8,592 bases of DNA from NCBI GenBank assembly GCA_029939875.1, contig JAOZSC010000085.1, positions 1 through 8,592 of the forward strand. Reading direction: 5' to 3'. Positions within the stretch are counted from its first letter, which is position 1, and every line of letters starts with the position of its first letter. The notes beneath the pieces were generated by a model. That model did no database searches and was not told where the DNA came from. It was given only the letters and a program-made list of their open reading frames with translations. Shown piece by piece: positions 1 through 5,603 of this stretch. The position numbers and the translations under genes are program-made. This DNA comes from Desulfobacterales bacterium. GTDB taxonomy: Bacteria; Desulfobacterota; Desulfobacteria; Desulfobacterales; JAFDCJ01.

Positions 1-1376
1 ATGCCGAAGAGGAGTATTACAACCGTGATATCCTGCGCAAGGACGTGATGGCCCTGACCGATGTTTATTCCGATGAAGGCTATGCCAATGCCGACATCGC
101 GCCCCGCATTGACAGGGATACTGAAAATATCGTTGTCAATATTATCATGGACATCAAGAAAGGCCACCAGGTTTATTTTGAAGAAATTACCATCACCGGT
201 AATACCAAAACACGCGATAAGGTGATCCGCCGTCAGTTGCAGGTCTATGAGCATGAGCTGTTCAGCGGCCGGAGATTAAAGCGCAGTATCCGAAACCTTT
301 ACCGGCTTGATTATTTCGAAGATATCAAGGTGAACACCGTCAAGGGCAGCAGTGATGATAAAATGCGCTTGAAAATCAATGTAACCGAAAAAAATACCGG
401 CGCATTCAGTTTCGGCGCCGGGTTCGGCAACGTTGAAAATGTTTTTCTTACCAGCTCGATTTCGGAGCGCAACCTGTTCGGGCGTGGCCAGACACTGTCA
501 CTGCAGGCGCAGTTAGGCTCTAAAACCACAAAATATACCCTGAGTTTTACCGAACCGTGGCTGTTTGATATTCCGCTGTCGGCGAACACAGAGGTGTACA
601 ATTGGGTCTATAATTTCAACGATTATGACAAGGACAGCATCGGTGGCAGCTTCGGACTCAGCTATCCGCTGATCGATTACACCCGTGGATTTTTAACCTA
701 TACTTACGATATTGCCAACATTACCAATATCGATGAGGATGCGGCCGAATCCATTAAACGGGATAAGGGTAAAAACACCAAAAGCAGTATTACGGCCCGG
801 GTGCGCTACGATTCAAGGGATCAGACATTTAACCCCACCACCGGGTCTTTTTCCAGCCTGTCAGCAGAATTTGCCGGTCTGGGCGGAAACGTCGGTTTTA
901 CCAAGTATATTGCTGAAACCGGTTGGTATTTTCCTCTGCTCTGGGAAACGGTGGGGGTGCTGCACGGCCGGGCCGGCTGGGTGATTGAAAACCCGAAGAA
1001 GGACTTGCCGGACTATGAAAAATTTTATATGGTCGGGGTCAACGCGCTGCGGGGTTTTGAGCGGGGTGACCTCAGTCCGACATCTAATGGCGGCTCGGAA
1101 ATCGGCGGCGAAAGATTCGTCCAGTTCAATGCGGAATACCGGTTTCCCGTGGTCAAGACAGCTGGCGTATACTGGGCCGTCTTTTTTGATACCGGCAATA
1201 TTGCCAAGACGGGGGACCGCATCGAATTGACCAATCTGCGGCAAAGCGCGGGCACCGGCCTTCGCTGGTTGTCGCCCATGGGACCGATCATATTGGAATA
1301 TGCGTGGATCCTGGACCGCAAAAAAAGCGATCACGGGTCCGGGGCCTGGGTGTTTACCATGGCTTCGAGTTTTTAA
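1..1376 (+). CDS. bamA: BamA outer-membrane protein assembly factor, 3' part (5' end outside the window)
   Basis: BamA is the outer-membrane core of the BAM complex, which folds and inserts beta-barrel proteins, including the LPS export porin. The frame is open from the left edge (first full codon at 3), so the gene starts upstream. The GTG at 45 is internal. About 457 residues are visible. They begin with the end of one POTRA domain (YSDEGYANADI, typical POTRA 4 wording). A complete last POTRA follows at about nt 171-392 (TGNTKTRDKVIRRQL, then LYRLDYFEDIKV). The 16-strand barrel runs from about nt 396 to the end. The barrel carries the loop-6 motif LRGF at nt 1047-1058 (usually VRGF), the strand GERFVQFNAEYRFPV, and the late motif GTGLRWLSPMGPIILEYAW. 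The protein ends in Phe, as expected for a BAM-recognised beta signal. The position ahead of ompH and lpxD is the classic bamA location. TamA is less likely given these neighbours. Confidence 0.95.
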   Translation, partial: AEEEYYNRDILRKDVMALTDVYSDEGYANADIAPRIDRDTENIVVNIIMDIKKGHQVYFEEITITGNTKTRDKVIRRQLQVYEHELFSGRRLKRSIRNLYRLDYFEDIKVNTVKGSSDDKMRLKINVTEKNTGAFSFGAGFGNVENVFLTSSISERNLFGRGQTLSLQAQLGSKTTKYTLSFTEPWLFDIPLSANTEVYNWVYNFNDYDKDSIGGSFGLSYPLIDYTRGFLTYTYDIANITNIDEDAAESIKRDKGKNTKSSITARVRYDSRDQTFNPTTGSFSSLSAEFAGLGGNVGFTKYIAETGWYFPLLWETVGVLHGRAGWVIENPKKDLPDYEKFYMVGVNALRGFERGDLSPTSNGGSEIGGERFVQFNAEYRFPVVKTAGVYWAVFFDTGNIAKTGDRIELTNLRQSAGTGLRWLSPMGPIILEYAWILDRKKSDHGSGAWVFTMASSF

Positions 1377-1422
1377 CCGCACGCATGGATGACAGCCTGG
1401 AAAATAATGCTGCGGTTAGAAA
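1370..1422 (+). other. Stem-loop overlapping the bamA stop codon
   Basis: Bases 1370-1381 pair with 1411-1422, and 1383-1386 pair with 1407-1410. Only C1382 is bulged and there is one G-U pair (1373/1419). This gives about 16 base pairs around a 20-base loop. The core, TAACCGCA against TGCGGTTA, includes the bamA TAA stop. The 3' arm is followed by A-rich sequence (AACCATAAT) with no T-run, and the minus strand also lacks a T-run after the stem. It is therefore not a standard intrinsic terminator. Plausible roles, all inferred, are protecting the 3' end of bamA mRNA, setting relative expression of bamA and ompH, or Rho-related attenuation. Confidence 0.5.
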
Positions 1423-1446
1423 ACCATAATATTGAGGAAAATTCAG

Positions 1447-1476
1447 TTGCAAATCGGATGAAATTCGAGCAATTAT
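1447..1476 (+). promoter_or_regulatory. Weak candidate promoter upstream of ompH
   Basis: TTGCAA at 1447-1452 (4 of 6 matches to the sigma-70 -35 box) is followed after 18 bases by AATTAT at 1471-1476 (4 of 6 to the -10 box). It sits in the AT-rich part of the 173-base bamA-ompH gap. A better -10-like string, TATAAG at 1474-1479, would need a 21-base spacer. The remaining gap holds only an 8-base palindrome ATGATCAT (1482-1489) and the ompH ribosome binding site. I saw no convincing sigma-E-type pair. Confidence 0.2.
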
Positions 1477-1549
1477 AAGATATGATCATCACGGCATCGC
1501 AGAATGCGGCGGCCGTTCTTACATTTTATGACAAAATAAGGGGGATGCA

Positions 1550-2092
1550 ATGCGAGCAGTGAAATTTGCGGTTAGCATATTTTTTGTTTTGTGGTTCGTG
1601 ATCGGTGCCGCCAGTTTTTCACCGGCGGCTGATGTCGCCAAAATCGGGGTCGTCGATCTGCCGAAAATTCTTCAAAACTCGACCACCGGTAAATCCATCC
1701 AGGCCACTCTCAAAAAGGAAAGGGACAAGATGGAGACGGATCTGAAAACCCGGGGAGCTGAGATTGAAAACATCAGAAAAAGGCTCGAACGCGAATCCAT
1801 GGTCATGAGCAAGGAGACGCGCGAAGAAAAAGAACGTGATTACCGCATAAAAATAAACGATTTTAAAACGCTGCAAAAAAAATATACGACAGACCTGCAG
1901 CGACTGGAAGCCCGGTTGATGGGGCAGCTCAAAACCGACGTTCAGCAGCTGGTGGACGAAATGGGTAAAAAAGGAGGCTACCTTCTGATTGTCAACAAGA
2001 TTGGCGTGCTGTATGCTCCCAACTCCATTGATGTAACCGATCAACTCATCCAGAAGCTCAACAGCAAAGTGGCCAAAAGAAAGAAACAGTAA
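1550..2092 (+). CDS. ompH: OmpH/Skp-family periplasmic chaperone
   Basis: Skp/OmpH proteins form trimers in the periplasm that hold unfolded outer-membrane proteins on the way to BamA. The 180-residue product starts with a Sec signal peptide: basic Lys5, a hydrophobic core at about residues 6-21 and a likely cut after SPAA at residue 27. The mature protein opens with KIGVVDLPKILQNS, the usual Skp beta strand and helix start. A long charged helical region (about 45-130), rich in Lys, Glu and Arg, forms the coiled-coil tentacle. The end GYLLIVNKIGVLYAPNSIDV followed by TDQLIQKLNS matches the family's C-terminal strand and helix. The length is slightly above E. coli Skp (161). ATG 1550 is chosen because it gives a full signal peptide and is preceded by AAGGGGG at 1538-1544. 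Position directly after bamA supports the call. Confidence 0.93.
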   Translation: MRAVKFAVSIFFVLWFVIGAASFSPAADVAKIGVVDLPKILQNSTTGKSIQATLKKERDKMETDLKTRGAEIENIRKRLERESMVMSKETREEKERDYRIKINDFKTLQKKYTTDLQRLEARLMGQLKTDVQQLVDEMGKKGGYLLIVNKIGVLYAPNSIDVTDQLIQKLNSKVAKRKKQ

Positions 2093-2137
2093 TCGGCAGG
2101 CGGTAATGCCGGCCGAAAATACGTTGGGGAACAACAG

Positions 2138-2164
2138 ATGGCCAAACGAAATGGTAAGCGATAA
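2138..2164 (+). CDS. Possible 8-residue leader reading frame coupled to lpxD
   Basis: ATG at 2138 begins a frame reading MAKRNGKR and stops at TAA 2162-2164. The last A of that stop is the first base of the lpxD ATG (TAATG overlap). A purine-rich GGGGA at 2126-2130 lies 7 bases before the ATG, which is good spacing. The lpxD start itself has only a weak GGTAAG (2153-2158). Ribosomes finishing this short frame could restart at lpxD. Such a short frame can arise by chance, and nothing shows that it is translated. Confidence 0.25.
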   Translation: MAKRNGKR

Positions 2165-3201
2165 TGCAGGTGCCTTTGTCCAGGATTGCCAGTATGGTGC
2201 AGGGCACCATAGTCGGTAATCCAGAAAAAATGATTTGCGCAGTCGGGCCCCTTGAGACGGCCGACGGCGATATGATTACCGTGGCCGGCAGTGCCAAATT
2301 TTTAAAAAAAGTGGCCCGGACTCTGGCCGGGGCTGTCATCGTTCCCCGGGATTTTCAACTGGACAGCAGGATCCTTGTCCAGGTGGACAACCCCATGGCG
2401 GCATTTGCAAAGGTGATGCAATATTTTTATCCCCCACCGGTCGCCTCGCCCGGGATTCATCGTTCCGCAGTAATTGGAAAAAATTTTGTCATCGGCGAGA
2501 AGGTTGCCATCGGACCCCAGACGGTGATCGGCGATGGTGTGACGATCGGCGACCGCGTCTGGCTGCAGGCAGGCGTCGTTATCGCAGATCATGTCAGCAT
2601 CGGCAATGATGTTGTCATTTACCCCAATGTGACCATACTGCATGGGGCCTGCATCGGCCATCGTGTGATTATTCATTCCGGCACGGTGATCGGAAGCGAC
2701 GGATTCGGGTTTGCGCCCGATGGTCAGGCCTATCACAAAATACCGCACACGGGAATCGTGCAGATAGACGATGATGTTGAGATCGGGGCCAACAACACCA
2801 TTGACCGCGCTACTTTCGGCAAAACACTTATCGGACGGGGGGTCAAAACCGACAACCTGGTTCATATCGCTCACAACGTCATCGTGGGGCAAAACACTGT
2901 CCTGGTGGCCCAGGTAGGAATTTCCGGCAGCGTTACCATCGGTAAAAATGCCGTTTTAGCCGGGCAGGCCGGGATTGCCGGACACCTGAGCATCGGCGAC
3001 GGCGCTACCGTCGGTCCCCAGACCGGGGTGGGCAAACCGGTGCCTGCCGGCCAGATCGTATCTTCGGGTATTCCGGAAATGCCTCACCGGCTGTGGTTGC
3101 GGGTTCAGCGACTGATTCCCAGGCTGCCGGAATTGAGTAAGAAACTTTCGGCGCTGGAAAAAAGACTGCGGGCGCTGGAAAAAAACGGAGGTGGGAAATG
3201 A
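2164..3201 (+). CDS. lpxD: UDP-3-O-(3-hydroxyacyl)glucosamine N-acyltransferase LpxD
   Basis: LpxD is the third lipid A enzyme. In the cytoplasm it transfers a 3-hydroxyacyl chain from ACP to the 2-amine of UDP-3-O-acyl-glucosamine. The 345-residue product (E. coli 341) has an N-terminal uridine-binding domain (about 1-100, including [11 protein letters not shown] and a Y-F-Y-P segment). A left-handed beta-helix of hexapeptide repeats (about 100-290, many V-I-G-x turns) follows, then a charged C-terminal helix (about 305-345). The catalytic histidine aligns at His237 in HIAHNV, and the second conserved His at His274 in AGHLSI, matching E. coli His239 and His276. [10 protein letters not shown] (178-187) is also typical. 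ATG 2164 is the first start after an in-frame TAA at 2155-2157. Its ribosome binding site is weak, so coupling to the short upstream frame is possible. The gene ends overlapping fabZ by four bases. Confidence 0.97.
   Translation: MQVPLSRIASMVQGTIVGNPEKMICAVGPLETADGDMITVAGSAKFLKKVARTLAGAVIVPRDFQLDSRILVQVDNPMAAFAKVMQYFYPPPVASPGIHRSAVIGKNFVIGEKVAIGPQTVIGDGVTIGDRVWLQAGVVIADHVSIGNDVVIYPNVTILHGACIGHRVIIHSGTVIGSDGFGFAPDGQAYHKIPHTGIVQIDDDVEIGANNTIDRATFGKTLIGRGVKTDNLVHIAHNVIVGQNTVLVAQVGISGSVTIGKNAVLAGQAGIAGHLSIGDGATVGPQTGVGKPVPAGQIVSSGIPEMPHRLWLRVQRLIPRLPELSKKLSALEKRLRALEKNGGGK
3187..3193 (+). promoter_or_regulatory. Strong ribosome binding site of fabZ, inside the end of lpxD
   Basis: GGAGGTG lies 4 bases before the fabZ ATG (3198), inside the last codons of lpxD. 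Together with the ATGA overlap this settles the fabZ start. It suggests that fabZ can recruit ribosomes itself as well as by coupling to lpxD. Confidence 0.7.
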
Positions 3202-3644
3202 AATCAGACTCTGATATCGGGGCCATCATGCAGTTGCTGCCCCATCGTTATCCGTTTTTGCTGGTGGATCGGATACTGGAGCTGACGCCCGGTGACCGGG
3301 TTGTGGCGTTAAAAAACGTCACCATCAACGAACCTTTTTTCCAGGGGCATTTTCCGGGCCGCCCCATCATGCCCGGTGTGCTCATCATCGAGGCCATGGC
3401 CCAGGCCGGCGGTATACTGGCCAATGAATCGGCGCCGACCGGGCAAAAGGGCCGGCTTATCTATTTCATGGGCATGGACAAGGTGAGGTTTCGCAAACCC
3501 GTCGTCCCTGGCGATCAGATCATTCTTGAAGCCAAGTTATTGAAATTACGATCAAAAGCGGCGAAGATGTTTGGTACCGCAACCGTTGGTGGCCAACTGG
3601 CCGCCGAAGCCGAACTTATGGCTTCCTTCGGAGAAAATGTATGA
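3198..3644 (+). CDS. fabZ: 3-hydroxyacyl-[ACP] dehydratase FabZ
   Basis: FabZ dehydrates (3R)-hydroxyacyl-ACP to trans-2-enoyl-ACP in fatty acid elongation. It competes with LpxA and LpxD for the same hydroxyacyl-ACP pool, which explains why it lies between them. The 148-residue hot-dog-fold protein has the family opening [14 protein letters not shown] (13-26). The active-site segment includes [20 protein letters not shown] (50-69), with catalytic His51 and Glu65 equivalent to E. coli His54 and Glu68. The motif [14 protein letters not shown] (94-107) is also typical. The catalytic Glu and the small size favour FabZ over FabA, which uses Asp and is longer. The start overlaps the lpxD stop (ATGA 3198-3201) and the stop overlaps the lpxA start (ATGA 3641-3644). 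These three genes are therefore very probably co-translated. Confidence 0.97.
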   Translation: MKSDSDIGAIMQLLPHRYPFLLVDRILELTPGDRVVALKNVTINEPFFQGHFPGRPIMPGVLIIEAMAQAGGILANESAPTGQKGRLIYFMGMDKVRFRKPVVPGDQIILEAKLLKLRSKAAKMFGTATVGGQLAAEAELMASFGENV

Positions 3645-4411
3645 TTCATCCCACAGCCATTGTCAGTACCGGTGCTGAAATTGACGAGAATGTAAAAATT
3701 GGTCCGTACTCTGTTATTGCTGATAATGTTTTTATCGCCTCCGACACGGTGCTGGGACCCCACGTGACGGTTGACCCTTATGTATCCATCGGCCCGGGTT
3801 GCCATATCTTCCAGTATGCCTCGGTGGGAGGTGAACCCCAGGCCGTCAAATTCAAAGGGGAAAAAACCTATGTCAAGATCGGCCGCGGCACGGTGGTGCG
3901 GGAATTTGCCACCATTAACCGGGGCACGGCCTTTGGTACGGGAATCACCGAAATCGGGGAGGAAAATCTGCTGATGGCCTATTGTCATGTGGCCCACGAC
4001 TGCAAGACGGGCCGTCGGGTCGTGCTGGCAAACAATGCGACCTTGGCCGGCCATATTACCATCGGCGATTATGTCACCATCGGGGGACTGGTGGCGATCC
4101 ATCAGTTTGTCCGTATTGGAGAATATGCCTATGTGGGCGGAAAATCCGCGATACCCAAAGATATTCCTCCCTATGTGATTGCCGCCGGCGACCGCGCAAG
4201 GCTGTATGGTCTCAACCGGGTGGGACTGAAGCGGTTCGGGTTTTCGGAAACCACCGTAACGGCTTTAAAACGGGTGTACCGCATTTTTTTCCGCATTGGC
4301 ATCACCCTCAATGAAGCCATTGAACGATCGCTGGCAGAAGTGGACCATTTGCCGGAAGTGATTAATTTTATCAATTTCATTAAATCCTCTAACCGGGGAA
4401 TCACCCGGTAA
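3641..4411 (+). CDS. lpxA: UDP-N-acetylglucosamine acyltransferase LpxA
   Basis: LpxA starts lipid A synthesis by moving a 3-hydroxyacyl chain from ACP to the 3-position of UDP-GlcNAc. The 256-residue product (E. coli 262) begins directly at HPTAIV, lacking about seven N-terminal residues of the E. coli form. It has a hexapeptide beta-helix (about 1-185) and a C-terminal helical domain (about 190-256, GLKRFGFS onward). The catalytic dyad is His119-Asp120 in CHVAHDC, matching E. coli His125-Asp126. His138 (AGHIT) and His154 (AIHQF) match His144 and His160. The chain-length ruler position, E. coli Gly173, is Gly167 in AYVGGKS. This fits a long (about C14) hydroxyacyl donor rather than the C10 choice seen with Met in Pseudomonas. 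The start ATG overlaps the fabZ stop and is preceded by GGAG at 3630-3633. Whether it prefers UDP-GlcNAc or the 3-amino analogue cannot be read from the sequence. Confidence 0.97.
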   Translation: MIHPTAIVSTGAEIDENVKIGPYSVIADNVFIASDTVLGPHVTVDPYVSIGPGCHIFQYASVGGEPQAVKFKGEKTYVKIGRGTVVREFATINRGTAFGTGITEIGEENLLMAYCHVAHDCKTGRRVVLANNATLAGHITIGDYVTIGGLVAIHQFVRIGEYAYVGGKSAIPKDIPPYVIAAGDRARLYGLNRVGLKRFGFSETTVTALKRVYRIFFRIGITLNEAIERSLAEVDHLPEVINFINFIKSSNRGITR

Positions 4412-4441
4412 AGGCCGGCTGCCAGAGGTGGGTCCTCGACT

Positions 4442-4471
4442 TTGACAATCGCTTACTAACATAGCAACAAT
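4442..4471 (+). promoter_or_regulatory. Candidate internal promoter before the oxidoreductase-lpxB-msbA group
   Basis: A perfect -35 box TTGACA (4442-4447) is followed after 18 bases by AACAAT (4466-4471), 4 of 6 to the -10 consensus. This predicts a transcript start near 4478 and a leader of about 40 bases before ATG 4520. It lies in the 108-base gap after lpxA, where tight gene packing breaks. The -10 box lacks the first consensus T, so the site may be weak or fortuitous. Confidence 0.33.
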
Positions 4472-4519
4472 TTGCGCGGTGCGTTTTTAAAAAACAGGCA
4501 AAACGGGAGTTCGCATTTA

Positions 4520-5476
4520 ATGCCGGAAATTCGAGTGGCGGTGATCGGTGTTGGCTATCTCGGTAAATTTCATGTCGAGAAGTATGCCCGGATGGCCAAC
4601 GTGCAACTGATCGGGGTTGTGGATATCAAGCGATCCCGGGCTGAAGATGTTGCTGCCATGTTCGCCACCCGCGCCTATACCAATTACCGGGATCTGGGCG
4701 GGGCTGTGGATGCGGTCAGCATCGCGGTCCCGACGGCGGACCATTTTGCCGTGGGGCGTTTTTTTCTCAGCCACGATGTGGATGTGCTGATGGAAAAACC
4801 CATGACCACCAGCCTGGAACAGGCCGATGAATTGATACAGATCGCCGAATCCCGGGGGCGCATTCTGCAGGTGGGCCATCTGGAACGGTTCAACCCGGCC
4901 GTGGTGGCGCTCAGGGACATCGTCCACAACCCCATGTTCATCGAGGCGCATCGGTTGAGTATTTATAAAGACCGCAGCACCGATGTCAGCGTGGTGCTGG
5001 ATCTTATGATTCATGACATTGACATTATCATGACCCTTGTCAAATCCGGGATCAAAAGTATCCATGCCGCCGGGGCCCCCGTAGTCGGTCAGCATGCCGA
5101 CATCGCCAATGCCCGGCTGGAGTTTGACAGCGGCTGCGTGGCCAATGTCACCGCCAGTCGCATCTCCATTAAAAATCAGCGCAAAATCAGGCTGTTTCAA
5201 AAAGATGCCTATGTATCGGTTGACTTTGCCGCCCGTGATATTACCGTCATTCGCCAGGATAAAAGCTCCACCGCCGGGCTGATTCCGGGCACCGACATCC
5301 GTCAGCTGTCTTTTTCCGAAGCCGATGCCCTGGAAGATGAACTGGCCTCCTATATCCAGGCCGTAATTACCCGCCAGGTCCCGGCGGTTTCCGGTCAGGC
5401 GGGCCGCAAGGCGCTGCAGGTGGCCCTGAACATCATGGATCAGATCAACGTGGCCATAGCGCGCTATGGGAAATGA
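4520..5476 (+). CDS. Gfo/Idh/MocA-family NAD(P)-dependent oxidoreductase, GnnA-like
   Basis: This cytoplasmic dehydrogenase is likely to act on a sugar nucleotide. The 318-residue product has an N-terminal Rossmann fold with GVGYLG (10-15). The acidic Asp35 after strand two suggests NAD preference. The family EKP motif is at 92-94 (Glu92-Lys93-Pro94, Lys catalytic). A C-terminal substrate domain has GHLERFNP (119-126) and the active-site helix DLMIHDIDI (161-169). These motifs and the place between lpxA and lpxB recall GnnA of Acidithiobacillus. GnnA oxidises the 3-hydroxyl of UDP-GlcNAc so that GnnB can aminate it, giving amide-linked lipid A. No GnnB-like gene is present here, so the substrate is inferred. 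ATG 4520 is preferred: GGGAG at 4505-4509 precedes it and the Rossmann strand follows at once. An in-frame TTG at 4472 would add 16 unlikely residues. The upstream gap may hold a promoter. Confidence 0.88.
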   Translation: MPEIRVAVIGVGYLGKFHVEKYARMANVQLIGVVDIKRSRAEDVAAMFATRAYTNYRDLGGAVDAVSIAVPTADHFAVGRFFLSHDVDVLMEKPMTTSLEQADELIQIAESRGRILQVGHLERFNPAVVALRDIVHNPMFIEAHRLSIYKDRSTDVSVVLDLMIHDIDIIMTLVKSGIKSIHAAGAPVVGQHADIANARLEFDSGCVANVTASRISIKNQRKIRLFQKDAYVSVDFAARDITVIRQDKSSTAGLIPGTDIRQLSFSEADALEDELASYIQAVITRQVPAVSGQAGRKALQVALNIMDQINVAIARYGK

Positions 5477-5603
5477 CCCGCATGCACCAGTTTAGCCCAG
5501 GACCGGGGAAAATATCCGCGGCAGACCTTGACCTCCCGTTCAGGACAACAGGTTTTGCATGGGCGATTTTTTTGATAGCCGGCCGTATCCGGGATGGGCT
5601 GCC

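Noticed and set aside
1436..1458. Sigma-E-like pair GGAAAAT and TCGGA before ompH
   Set aside because: The spacer is only 11 bases, too short for the sigma-E promoter type (about 15-17), and the -35 match is poor.
2094..2111. CGGCA/TGCCG hairpin after ompH as a terminator
   Set aside because: The five-pair stem is followed by GCCGAAAAT with no T-run, and lpxD is expected to be co-transcribed.
2302..2892. Minus-strand open frame of 196 codons opposite lpxD, with repeating Ala-Asp-His-like pattern
   Set aside because: The periodicity is the mirror of the hexapeptide repeats of LpxD, not an independent repeat protein.
2455..3020. Periodic short similar DNA words (atcggc, gtgatcgg) suggesting a repeat array
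   Set aside because: They encode the left-handed beta-helix hexapeptides of LpxD (and again of LpxA at 3640-4180). Spacing and sequence are too variable for CRISPR or tandem repeats.
4392..4409. Hairpin ACCGGG/CCCGGT at the lpxA stop as a terminator
   Set aside because: It has only six base pairs and is followed by AAAGGCC rather than a T-run. Most of it is coding.
4472..4519. TTG at 4472 as the start of the oxidoreductase
   Set aside because: It would add 16 residues with no family counterpart and would overlap the candidate promoter. ATG 4520 has a good GGGAG and an immediate Rossmann strand.
4517..5200. Minus-strand open frame of 227 codons opposite the oxidoreductase
   Set aside because: It is a shadow of the real gene. 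It is His/Gly-rich with no motif and no plausible promoter.
5559..5603. ATG at 5559 as the start of lpxB
   Set aside because: It adds 15 residues beyond the usual LpxB length. It cannot be excluded, but ATG 5604 fits the family better.
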